A stretch of DNA of 41,711 bases, from NCBI GenBank assembly GCA_052384575.1, contig JBQSUQ010000008.1. One strand, written 5' to 3'. Source of the DNA: JBQSUQ01 sp052384575. GTDB taxonomy: Bacteria; Pseudomonadota; Gammaproteobacteria; Enterobacterales; Pasteurellaceae. The stretch's first letter is position 1, and each line of letters opens with the position of its first letter. The position numbers were made by a program, and so were the translations under genes. The notes beneath the pieces are model-generated. The model saw only the letters and a program-made list of their open reading frames with translations. It searched no databases and was not told where the DNA came from. Below are positions 33,975 to 41,211 of the stretch, in pieces.

Positions 33975-34658
33975 TTATTTCACATCAAAAGTTAACATAT
34001 ATTCAATACTACGTTCGTTGTAGTCTGGATTCTCTGCCACTTTTTCTTCGAATTCAGCCCACACTTTGTTGTAACCCGCAGTTGGTGTGAATTGTGCAAT
34101 ACCTTTTTCGTTAGTGAGATTATAAGGATGATCTTCACCTAAACCCACTTTAATATCTTTCGCTGGTTTACCATCAACTAACACCAAAATATCCATTGGT
34201 TGACCTGCTTTTGGCATTGCTTGAGGAACTAACTCATATTTCATTTGATGTGCTTTATAAGCTAAATCATCCCAAGCTAAAATAGCTTTACCAAATTTCA
34301 CAGGATTAATGCTAAGCACCGCTGTAGGTTCTTCTTTTTTCGTTTTTTCTACGTACTTACCACTTGGTAATTTCGACCAAACACCATTGTCAAACTTCAC
34401 AAATACAATTGATGTTTTTGGTGCAGCAAAATAAGCTTCACCTTGTTTAAATTGTACACTAGCAGGTGTTACTTTACCCATCGCATCCAACAATTTAACT
34501 GCTTTTAACTTGCTTTCTGGATAGCTTTCAGTTTCCTCATGCCCAAATTTTACAACATATTGATCCGCTTCCCCTTTCACTGGTTCAAGCCATACATTGT
34601 GTGCACTCGCCATAGCACTTGCAAAAAGTGCGGTTAAAACAACAGCCATTTTTTTCAT
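33975..34658 (-). CDS. nikK: Periplasmic nickel-uptake component NikK (DUF4198)
   Basis: 227-aa secreted protein. The signal peptide MKKMAVVLTALFASAMASA ends just before HNVWLEP, the DUF4198 start, so the mature protein begins with His. A C-terminal beta domain includes DILVLVDGKPAKDIKVG and ends MLTFDVK. In H. influenzae nikK heads the nikKLMQO nickel operon that serves urease and is controlled by the MerR-type regulator NimR. The ATG at 34658 is preferred because AAGGAG lies 7 nt upstream; the frame extends to 34796 but without ribosome-binding support. It is preceded by a MerR-type promoter. An uptake signal lies in the signal-peptide codons. Confidence 0.88.
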   Translation of the reverse strand: MKKMAVVLTALFASAMASAHNVWLEPVKGEADQYVVKFGHEETESYPESKLKAVKLLDAMGKVTPASVQFKQGEAYFAAPKTSIVFVKFDNGVWSKLPSGKYVEKTKKEEPTAVLSINPVKFGKAILAWDDLAYKAHQMKYELVPQAMPKAGQPMDILVLVDGKPAKDIKVGLGEDHPYNLTNEKGIAQFTPTAGYNKVWAEFEEKVAENPDYNERSIEYMLTFDVK

Positions 34659-34696
34659 TGTCATTCTCCTTGTTAAACAAATTATTGGTGATTGTG

Positions 34697-34727
34697 ATAA
34701 TAAAATATGAAGTAACTTCAAGGTCAA
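34697..34727 (-). promoter_or_regulatory. MerR-type promoter and operator of nikKLMQO
   Basis: On the minus strand TTGACC (34727-34722) and TATTAT (34702-34697) are separated by 19 bp, the overlong spacer that MerR-family activators correct. Within the spacer lies the dyad TGAAGTTACTTCA (34720-34708), perfect except for its central base. The start of transcription would be near 34690, about 32 nt before nikK. A nickel-sensing MerR protein such as NimR is the expected regulator; no such gene is in the window. Confidence 0.65.
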
Positions 34728-34893
34728 TGCAGATATAAGTAGAAAAATATGAGATAAATCAAGAAATAGATAATTAGATAAAAAATTAGGCGCCATTAAT
34801 GAACATTAAGCACTCAATAACCGCATTGTTTTATCATGCTAAATACTAGACGACATTATAACTAGAGTTTAACTTTAAAAAAAAATAGATAAA

Positions 34894-34902
34894 TGCTATA
34901 TT
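34894..34902 (+). promoter_or_regulatory. Possible extended -10 promoter for hflD-purB
   Basis: TGCTATATT is an extended -10 element with a weak upstream TTTAAA (34874-34879) at 17 bp. It lies 34 bp before hflD. The gap between nikK and hflD (34659-34935) otherwise holds only the nik promoter and AT-rich sequence with no gene. Confidence 0.35.
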
Positions 34903-34935
34903 AAGCGCCTATTTTAAAGGCATTTAATACCAATA

Positions 34936-35550
34936 ATGGCGACGAATTACTACGATATTACTTTAGCGCTGGCTGGCGTATGTCAAAGTGCAAAATTAGT
35001 TCAACAATTTGCTCATAATGGACAAGCTGATACAGAGGCATTAGAAACAAGCCTTTACAGCTTGCTACAAACACAACCTGAAAATGTATTGTCTATCTAT
35101 GGCGGGACAGAAAAAAACTTAAAATTAGGTCTCAGCACACTATTAGAACAACTTAATGCGCAAAATCCTGAGCTAGCACGCTATTGGCTGGGGCTTTTGG
35201 GCTTGGCTGCCAAACTTGAGAAACAGCCACAAAATAAAGCAGAACTAGCGCGTCGTATTCAATATTTACCTACTCAGCTTGAACATTTCCATTTATTTGA
35301 TGATGAAATGTTAGAAAAGCTGGCAATGATGTATACCGATATAATTAGTCCGCTAGGTAAACGATTACAAATCATGGGATCGTCCCTTTATTTACAGCAA
35401 TCAAGTATACAAAATCGTATTCGAGCCTGTTTGTTAGCAGGTATTCGTTCTGCGATTTTATGGCAGCAACTTGGTGGCTCAAAATGGCAATTACTTTTCT
35501 CTCGCCGCAAAATCGCTGATGCGGCACAACAAATTTACGATTCACTTTAA
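34936..35550 (+). CDS. hflD: High-frequency lysogenization protein homologue HflD
   Basis: 204-aa helical, membrane-associated protein of the HflD (YcfC) family. In E. coli it binds phage lambda CII and affects lysogeny; its native role is unclear. Family features are the N-terminal DITLALAGVCQSAKLVQQFAH and the conserved helical body ending SRRKIADAAQQIY. It lies 15 bp upstream of purB, as in E. coli (mnmA-hflD-purB), but here mnmA is separated by the nik operon. Confidence 0.94.
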   Translation: MATNYYDITLALAGVCQSAKLVQQFAHNGQADTEALETSLYSLLQTQPENVLSIYGGTEKNLKLGLSTLLEQLNAQNPELARYWLGLLGLAAKLEKQPQNKAELARRIQYLPTQLEHFHLFDDEMLEKLAMMYTDIISPLGKRLQIMGSSLYLQQSSIQNRIRACLLAGIRSAILWQQLGGSKWQLLFSRRKIADAAQQIYDSL

Positions 35551-35565
35551 CGGAGTAAAATTTAT

Positions 35566-36933
35566 ATGCAACTCAATGCGTTAACAGCACTTTCCCCTAT
35601 TGATGGTCGCTATCAAGATAAAACGACTGCATTACGCAGCATTTTTAGCGAATTTGGTTTATTAAAATTCCGCGTAACCGTTGAAGTTCGTTGGTTACAA
35701 AAATTAGCAGCAACTACACAAATTGAAGAAGTCAAAGCTTTATCAAAAGAAGCAAACGATTACCTCGACCAAATCGTTGCCAATTTCAGCTTGGCAGATG
35801 CGGAGCGTATTAAAGAAATTGAGCGCACCACAAACCACGACGTAAAAGCTGTAGAATATTTTTTAAAGGAAAAAAGCACCGCACTTCCTGAGCTTGAAGC
35901 TGTCAGTGAATTTATTCACTTTGCTTGTACTTCAGAAGACATCAACAATTTATCCCATGCTTTAATGCTCAAAACAGCACGCGAAGAAGTGATTTTACCT
36001 GAATGGCAAAAATTAATTGATGAAATTACTCGCCTGGCAAACGAATATAAAGAAATTCCGCTCCTTTCTCGTACTCATGGTCAACCCGCTTCGCCGACCA
36101 CAATGGGTAAAGAAATGGCGAACGTGGTCTATCGTTTACGTCGCCAATACAAACAATTACAACAGATTGATATTCTTGGTAAAATCAATGGTGCAGTGGG
36201 TAACTATAACGCACACTTATCAGCCTATCCCGATCTCGACTGGCACAAATTCAGCCAAGAATTCGTGACTTCATTAGGCGTCACCTGGAACCCATACACC
36301 ACTCAAATTGAACCACACGACTATATTGCAGAGTTCTTTGATTGCGTAGTACGTTTCAATACAATCATTATTGATTTTGACCGCGATTTATGGGGCTACA
36401 TTGCGTTAAACCATTTCAAACAACGCACAATTGCAGGGGAAATTGGCTCAAGCACAATGCCCCATAAAGTTAACCCAATCGACTTCGAAAATTCAGAAGG
36501 TAACTTAGGCGTTGCGAATGCAGTGATGACACATTTAGGTCAAAAATTACCAATTTCTCGCTGGCAACGTGATTTAACCGACTCAACCGTATTACGTAAC
36601 CTCGGCGTTGGTTTAGGTTATTGCTTAATCGCCTATGCAGCAACCCGTAAAGGTATCAGCAAATTAGAAGTCAATGAGCAACATTTACGTGATGAATTAA
36701 ATCAAAACTGGGAAGTGTTGGCTGAACCAATTCAAACCGTAATGCGTCGCTATGGCATTGAAAAACCATACGAAAAATTAAAAGAGTTAACGCGTGGTAA
36801 ACGTGTAGATGAACAAGCAATGCGTGAGTTTATCGAAAAACTAGATATTCCTGCAGAGGAAAAAGTACGTTTACAACAATTAACCCCTGCAACCTACATT
36901 GGTGCCGCGGTTCAATTAGTCGAAAAACTCTAA
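35566..36933 (+). CDS. purB: Adenylosuccinate lyase PurB
   Basis: Releases fumarate from SAICAR and adenylosuccinate in purine synthesis. The 455-aa protein has the fumarase/aspartase-superfamily signature SSTMPHKVNPIDFEN, with active-site regions TTNHDVKAVEY, CTSEDINN and RTHGQPASPTT. Length matches E. coli. ACGGAG precedes the ATG at 35566. It ends in a very stable terminator that contains two uptake signals. Another uptake signal is in the 5' third of the gene. Confidence 0.98.
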   Translation: MQLNALTALSPIDGRYQDKTTALRSIFSEFGLLKFRVTVEVRWLQKLAATTQIEEVKALSKEANDYLDQIVANFSLADAERIKEIERTTNHDVKAVEYFLKEKSTALPELEAVSEFIHFACTSEDINNLSHALMLKTAREEVILPEWQKLIDEITRLANEYKEIPLLSRTHGQPASPTTMGKEMANVVYRLRRQYKQLQQIDILGKINGAVGNYNAHLSAYPDLDWHKFSQEFVTSLGVTWNPYTTQIEPHDYIAEFFDCVVRFNTIIIDFDRDLWGYIALNHFKQRTIAGEIGSSTMPHKVNPIDFENSEGNLGVANAVMTHLGQKLPISRWQRDLTDSTVLRNLGVGLGYCLIAYAATRKGISKLEVNEQHLRDELNQNWEVLAEPIQTVMRRYGIEKPYEKLKELTRGKRVDEQAMREFIEKLDIPAEEKVRLQQLTPATYIGAAVQLVEKL

Positions 36934-36941
36934 AACTCAAC

Positions 36942-36985
36942 AAAAATCCACCGCACTTTTTTCTACAAGTGCGGTGGATTTTTTT
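36942..36985. terminator. purB terminator with a 17-bp stem of opposed uptake signals
   Basis: Positions 36942-36958 and 36967-36983 form a perfect 17-bp inverted repeat around an 8-nt loop. Each arm contains a perfect uptake signal extended by TGGAT. A-runs and T-runs on both sides allow termination of purB and of the convergent XRE gene. Confidence 0.92.
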
Positions 36986-36991
36986 CATGTT

Positions 36992-37243
36992 TTAACCAAA
37001 TCTCTGCTCGATTTCGCGTAAAATCGCTATCGGATCAAGTTCCAATCCCTTGCAATAAGCCACAAATTCAAATAAATCCAAACGCCGATCGCCAGTTTCA
37101 ACTTTTCCTACAAAAGAAGATACCACGCCCATTTTTTCACACAATGCACGTTGAGAAAGATTAAGCTCGACACGTCGGTTAATTAAGCGCTGCCTTAACC
37201 AAATATGTTGCTCTGAATGAATGGATAGTCTTAAATTTGTCAT
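36992..37243 (-). CDS. XRE-family helix-turn-helix regulator
   Basis: 83-aa DNA-binding protein starting MTNLRLSIHSEQHIWLRQ. The Cro/CI-type helix-turn-helix is LRQRLINRRVELNLSQRALCEKMGVVSSFVGKVE (residues about 15-48; key residues are Q, A, G and the recognition-helix SSFVGKVE), followed by a short dimer helix. I chose the ATG at 37243 because the longer frame would read through the operator. AGGTG of the ribosome-binding site lies inside operator 1. It is divergent from the small membrane protein gene and probably represses both sides. Specific function is unknown. Confidence 0.85.
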   Translation of the reverse strand: MTNLRLSIHSEQHIWLRQRLINRRVELNLSQRALCEKMGVVSSFVGKVETGDRRLDLFEFVAYCKGLELDPIAILREIEQRFG

Positions 37244-37271
37244 TGCACCTATTTTAGGTGCAAGATATAAT
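37243..37271 (+). promoter_or_regulatory. Strong promoter for the small membrane protein and lipoprotein genes
   Basis: TTGCAC (37243-37248), a 17-bp spacer and a perfect TATAAT (37266-37271). The transcription start would be near 37278. Operator 1 covers the -35 region and spacer; operator 2 covers the start site. Confidence 0.75.
37247..37259. promoter_or_regulatory. Operator 1 of the XRE regulator
   Basis: ACCTATTTTAGGT, extended symmetrically to TGCACCTATTTTAGGTGCA (37244-37262). It overlaps the -35 region of the divergent promoter and the ribosome-binding site of the XRE gene. The same core recurs 28 bp away. Confidence 0.7.
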
Positions 37272-37274
37272 TGA

Positions 37275-37287
37275 ACCTGTTTTAGGT
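37275..37287. promoter_or_regulatory. Operator 2 of the XRE regulator
   Basis: ACCTGTTTTAGGT, 12 of 13 bases identical to operator 1, centre-to-centre distance 28 bp. It covers the predicted transcription start of the rightward genes. Confidence 0.7.
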
Positions 37288-37317
37288 TTGCCAACAATAT
37301 ACAGAGGAGAAAATAAA

Positions 37318-37572
37318 ATGGAAAACAACGCTAAATCAGGTATGGTCGCAGGCATCATTGCTTGTGTTCTCGCGGTACTTGGTATCTTATTCCTAGGCAT
37401 TGTATTTGTCCCACTTGCTGCGATCACTGCATTAATAGGATCTATCATTGCTTTTAAAAATAAAAACTTAGCAGGCATTGGTGTCAATATTTTGGCATGG
37501 GTTTTAATTCTCGTCGGTTTATTTACTTCTCCAATTCTATTGGCAGCGATTGGTTTAGGTAGTATGGCTTAG
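37318..37572 (+). CDS. Small hydrophobic membrane protein
   Basis: 84-aa protein starting MENNAKSGMVAGIIACV behind AGAGGAG at 37318. Two to three hydrophobic segments (about residues 8-30, 31-46 and 52-78) with small-residue-rich packing and a central basic FKNKN turn suggest a helical-hairpin inner-membrane protein. It resembles generic DUF4190-like small membrane proteins, but I do not recognise a function. It follows the predicted strong promoter and precedes the EexN-like lipoprotein by 25 bp, so the two are probably co-expressed and controlled by the XRE protein. Confidence 0.8.
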   Translation: MENNAKSGMVAGIIACVLAVLGILFLGIVFVPLAAITALIGSIIAFKNKNLAGIGVNILAWVLILVGLFTSPILLAAIGLGSMA

Positions 37573-37597
37573 CACAATAATTTAAAAGGAATAAAAA

Positions 37598-38494
37598 ATG
37601 AAAAAAATCATACTCTTTATTTTATGCTTTGGAGTGGTTGCTTGTTCAGAAAAGAACAAAGAATACTATTTAGCTAATCCAGATAAAGCTGAACAAAAAT
37701 GGCAGCAATGTAGAAAAGCAATGGACAATGCTTTTATGAGCAATGATAAATCCTCTTTTGAAAAAACGGAGAAGGATCCTGAATGTAAAGCAAGCAGAGA
37801 AGCAATCATAGAATTGCGTAAGCAAAAGGAAGAACAAGAACGTTTAGAGAAAGAAGCGAAAGAAAAAGCCGCTATTGAGGAAGCAAGACAAAAATTAGAT
37901 CAAGAATTTGGGCAGTTAGATTGGCAAGAATTTACTCGTCAATTTGTTAATACTCAATGTGCGACAAATTATATTCGTGAGGACGACTATCCTTGTCGTG
38001 CATTAAAATCGATCTACGATGAAAAAACGTCAAAAGCTAAAGCGGAATTAACAAAATTGACGTTTGCAGACTTGCTTGGGCAAGAAAAACAATACTGTGG
38101 GCGAGATCAACGTAAATTCTCCGCTTGCTCAGTGTGGGAAGAAGCGATCACAGAAGTGGGTAAATCACATTTCGATGCAATTCCTTTCCAAGAGCTAGAG
38201 AAAATAAACGATAAATTTTGTGTTTATGATGGTCGAAGATTAGCCGCATGTCATATTTTTGAAAAAGTAAAAAAGCAAAAAGGAAAAGAGATTATTAACG
38301 CTTATGTACAAAATTATGATGGCTTAAAGCAAGATTATAATCAATGCGTAAAACGTTTAGCTGAAATCGGCGATAACTGGAAGAAATATAAAGAAAGAGA
38401 GGCGGTTTCAAATTATTACCCTTGTCCACAAGCGAGAGATGCTCGCAGTCAATTGGGGTTACCTTATGATAATTTCAAAACATTAATGGAATAA
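37598..38494 (+). CDS. Cys-rich EexN-like lipoprotein
   Basis: 298-aa predicted lipoprotein; the lipobox VVAC makes C16 the lipidated residue. Residues 17-70 (EYYLANPDKAEQKWQQC, then PEC at 61-63, KASREA) resemble the short EexN entry-exclusion lipoprotein pattern. A charged coiled-coil-like helix spans about 68-105. The remainder holds repeated cysteine pairs: C121/C133, C167/C177, C208/C218 and C250/C276. The second and third units align (C..D.R..AC...E) 41 residues apart. Pairing suggests periplasmic disulfides. Ser at +2 favours outer-membrane sorting. Function unknown; the EexN link is by motif only. No uptake signal inside, though one begins right at the stop codon (38495-38503). Confidence 0.8.
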   Translation: MKKIILFILCFGVVACSEKNKEYYLANPDKAEQKWQQCRKAMDNAFMSNDKSSFEKTEKDPECKASREAIIELRKQKEEQERLEKEAKEKAAIEEARQKLDQEFGQLDWQEFTRQFVNTQCATNYIREDDYPCRALKSIYDEKTSKAKAELTKLTFADLLGQEKQYCGRDQRKFSACSVWEEAITEVGKSHFDAIPFQELEKINDKFCVYDGRRLAACHIFEKVKKQKGKEIINAYVQNYDGLKQDYNQCVKRLAEIGDNWKKYKEREAVSNYYPCPQARDARSQLGLPYDNFKTLME

Positions 38495-38516
38495 ACCGCA
38501 CTTTGAACTAACAGTT

Positions 38517-38984
38517 TTACTCTTTTAGTCGATAAATCACCTGATTCGCCGATCCTCGCCAAATTAAGCTTGGATCGGCTTTTTCTTGTTCAAATTTACC
38601 ATCAATAAGCACATCAATGTAAGGTAGAATTTTTTGTTGGAAATCATCTAACTCCGATAATTTATAGCCTGTCCAAACCCAAATATCTTTATCTGGACAT
38701 TCAGCTTTAACGCGTTGAACAAAAGGTAAAAGCATTTCAAGATTCTGTGGATGAAGCGGATCACCTCCTGTTAGGGTTAAGCCTTGACGCTTAATCCGCG
38801 TATCCTTGAGATCATTAATAATCTGTTGTTCCATCACTTGATCAAAAAGAACACCAGCTGTAAAAGACCAACTTTTTTGGTTATAGCAACCTTTGCAAGC
38901 ATGTGTGCAGCCACTCACAAACAAGGTGCAACGCGTTCCTTCGCCATTCACAACATCCACTGGATAATATTGAAGATAGTTCAT
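38517..38984 (-). CDS. nrdG: Anaerobic ribonucleotide reductase activating protein NrdG
   Basis: Radical SAM activase that installs the glycyl radical on NrdD. The CX3CX2C cluster is C26, C30 and C33 in VSGCTHACKGCYNQ, the same numbers as in E. coli. The 155-aa length is normal, and LTGGDPLHPQN is the SAM-binding GGD region. Downstream of nrdD with a 21-bp gap that includes an uptake signal (38992-39000). Confidence 0.96.
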   Translation of the reverse strand: MNYLQYYPVDVVNGEGTRCTLFVSGCTHACKGCYNQKSWSFTAGVLFDQVMEQQIINDLKDTRIKRQGLTLTGGDPLHPQNLEMLLPFVQRVKAECPDKDIWVWTGYKLSELDDFQQKILPYIDVLIDGKFEQEKADPSLIWRGSANQVIYRLKE

Positions 38985-39005
38985 TTATCTAAAGTGCGGT
39001 TAATT

Positions 39006-41126
39006 TTATAAATGTTTTACTCGACGTTTCACTTCTTCTTGTTTGCCTGCATTAAACGGGCGTGCGTCTGGACTGCCTAAATAGCCGCAGACACGTCTTG
39101 TAACAGATACTTTATCACTATCATGGTTACCGCATTTAGGGCAAACAAAACCTTTGCTGGTACATTTAAATTCGCCAGTAAACCCACATTCATAGCACTC
39201 ATCAATCGGTGTATTGGTGCCATAGTAAGGTACGCGATCATAGCTATAATCCCATACATCTTCTAATGCTTTGAGATTGTGCTGAATATTTGGATATTCG
39301 CCATAACAAATAAAACCACCATTAGCTAAAGACGGGTATGGCATTTCAAAATCCAATTTATCGTAAGGATTAACTTTCTTTTCCACATCTAAATGATAGC
39401 TATTAGTGTAATAACCTTTGTCAGTTACCCCTTCAATCACACCAAATAATTTGGTATCTAAACGACAAAAACGATCGCAAAGATTCTCGCTTGGTGTGGA
39501 ATATAAGCTAAATGCATAGCCCGTTTCTTGCTTCCATCGTTGTACGGCTTCACTTAAATATCGAACAATATCAATGCCTTTTTGACGTAAGTTATCACTA
39601 TCATAAATATGTTGCCCATATAGCGCATTAATAGTTTCATGTATGCCAATATATCCAAGAGAAATTGAAGCCCGCCCATTTTTAAAAATTTGGGCGACAT
39701 TATCTTCTGCTTTTAGACGTGCACCGCAAGCGCCTTCCATATATAAAATAGGGGCGACACGTGCTTTTGTATTTTCTAAGCGAGCAATGCGAGTCATCAA
39801 GGCCTTTTTAGCGATGTTTAAACGGGCATCCAATAATTGATAGAATTTATCTTCACATCCTTTAGCTTCTAAGGCGATACGGGGCAGATTTAAGCTAATA
39901 ACGCCTAAATTATTGCGCCCATCATGTATTAATTCGCCATTTTCTTCATAAGCACCAAGGAAGCTACGACATCCCATTGGGGCTTTAAAGGATCCCGTTA
40001 CTTGAATAACTTGATCATAATTGAGAATATCTGGATACATTCGTTTAGAAGCGCATTCTAACGCTAATTGTTTAATATCGTAATTTGGATCACTTTTAGA
40101 CTGATTAACGCCTCTTTTAAGAGTAAACACTAATTTAGGAAAAACAGGCGTCTTGTGGTTTTTACCCAGCCCACGAATACGATTTTTAAGAATAGATTGT
40201 TGAATTAATCGCTCTTGCCAAGAAGTCCCTAAACCAAAACCAAAAGTAACAAAAGGCGTTTGCCCATTAGATGTATGTAGCGTGTTCACTTCATACTCTA
40301 AAGATTGAAAAGCATCAAAGCAATCTTTCTCTGTTAAAGCGCGAGCATAATCTTCTACTGCAGCAATATGCCATTGTTGTGCAGTTTTGAGATGTTTCTC
40401 ATAGCTAAGTTGAACATAAGGAGCAAGTACTTCATCAATACGATTAATCGTTGTTCCGCCATAAATATGGCTAGCGACTTGGGCAATAATTTGTGCAGTA
40501 ACCGCTGTTGCAGTACCAATGGATTTAGGTGGTTCAATCTCCGCATTCCCCATTTTGAAGCCTCGCGTTAGCATGCCTTTTAGATCAACTAACATGCAAT
40601 TAAACATCGGGAAGAAAGGAGCATAATCCAAATCATGATAATGAATTTCGCCTTTTTCATGGGCTTCTACAACATCTTTAGGCAAAATATAGCGCTTAGC
40701 ATAATGTTTTGCCACAATGCCTGCTAATAAGTCACGCTGAGTAGGTATAACTTTGGCATCTTTATTTGCATTTTCATTCAGTAATGCCACATTGCTCTGT
40801 TCTATCAGTCCCTCAATTTCTTGAGTTAAGTGGCTACGTTTTTCCCTTGCTAAATCACGATCATGACGATATTCAATATAAGCCCTTGCAACCTGTGGGT
40901 ATTTGCTTTTCATCAAATGATTTTCAACGATGTGTTGGATCTGGTTAATATCAATCTCTTGTTGGTGTTGAGAAAAAATTACCTCACAAATTTGCTGACC
41001 AAGAGAATAAAAATAACGTTCATCTTCAATATCAACTGCCTGAGCAGCTTTTTTCATCGCATTGATAATTCGTTGCAAATCAAAACAAACTTTATAGCCA
41101 TCACGCTTAATCACATTAAAGGACAT
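39006..41126 (-). CDS. nrdD: Anaerobic ribonucleoside-triphosphate reductase NrdD
   Basis: Class III ribonucleotide reductase making dNTPs without oxygen. The N-terminal ATP-cone (VIKRDGYKVCFDLQRI) is the allosteric domain. The C-terminal Zn site uses C644, C647, C662 and C665 (CYECGFTGEF and VCPKCG). The glycyl radical residue is G681 in RRVCGYLGSPDARPFN. All match E. coli numbering. The 706-aa length is typical. Upstream are paired NrdR boxes and an FNR-like box, consistent with anaerobic and dNTP-level control. nrdG follows on the same transcript. Confidence 0.98.
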   Translation of the reverse strand: MSFNVIKRDGYKVCFDLQRIINAMKKAAQAVDIEDERYFYSLGQQICEVIFSQHQQEIDINQIQHIVENHLMKSKYPQVARAYIEYRHDRDLAREKRSHLTQEIEGLIEQSNVALLNENANKDAKVIPTQRDLLAGIVAKHYAKRYILPKDVVEAHEKGEIHYHDLDYAPFFPMFNCMLVDLKGMLTRGFKMGNAEIEPPKSIGTATAVTAQIIAQVASHIYGGTTINRIDEVLAPYVQLSYEKHLKTAQQWHIAAVEDYARALTEKDCFDAFQSLEYEVNTLHTSNGQTPFVTFGFGLGTSWQERLIQQSILKNRIRGLGKNHKTPVFPKLVFTLKRGVNQSKSDPNYDIKQLALECASKRMYPDILNYDQVIQVTGSFKAPMGCRSFLGAYEENGELIHDGRNNLGVISLNLPRIALEAKGCEDKFYQLLDARLNIAKKALMTRIARLENTKARVAPILYMEGACGARLKAEDNVAQIFKNGRASISLGYIGIHETINALYGQHIYDSDNLRQKGIDIVRYLSEAVQRWKQETGYAFSLYSTPSENLCDRFCRLDTKLFGVIEGVTDKGYYTNSYHLDVEKKVNPYDKLDFEMPYPSLANGGFICYGEYPNIQHNLKALEDVWDYSYDRVPYYGTNTPIDECYECGFTGEFKCTSKGFVCPKCGNHDSDKVSVTRRVCGYLGSPDARPFNAGKQEEVKRRVKHL

Positions 41127-41129
41127 AAA

Positions 41130-41145
41130 ACACCATATATAGTAT
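41130..41145 (-). promoter_or_regulatory. NrdR box 1 (nrdD proximal)
   Basis: ACACCATATATAGTAT, close to the NrdR consensus acaCwAtATaTwGtgt. It begins 4 bp upstream of the nrdD start codon and overlaps the leader and ribosome-binding region. Its start is 31 bp, about three helical turns, from that of box 2, the spacing typical of NrdR sites. Confidence 0.75.
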
Positions 41146-41160
41146 CATTAAAAAGATAAG

Positions 41161-41176
41161 GCACTATATATAGATG
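41161..41176 (-). promoter_or_regulatory. NrdR box 2 (nrdD distal)
   Basis: GCACTATATATAGATG, matching the NrdR consensus across the core CACTATATATAG. It overlaps the predicted start of nrdDG transcription. Confidence 0.75.
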
Positions 41177-41211
41177 ATTTTAATAATTCAAGGCAAAAAA
41201 ATGGCATAAAA

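Noticed and set aside
34659..34796. 45-residue N-terminal extension of NikK
   Set aside because: It would span the predicted promoter and lacks a ribosome-binding site; the signal peptide begins properly at 34658.
37258..37317. 20-residue N-terminal extension of the small membrane protein
   Set aside because: It would begin at a TTG upstream of the predicted transcription start and inside the operator region; the ATG at 37318 has AGAGGAG.
38784..39011. 75-aa + strand frame across the nrdG 5' region
   Set aside because: Shadow of nrdG on the opposite strand without start-site support.
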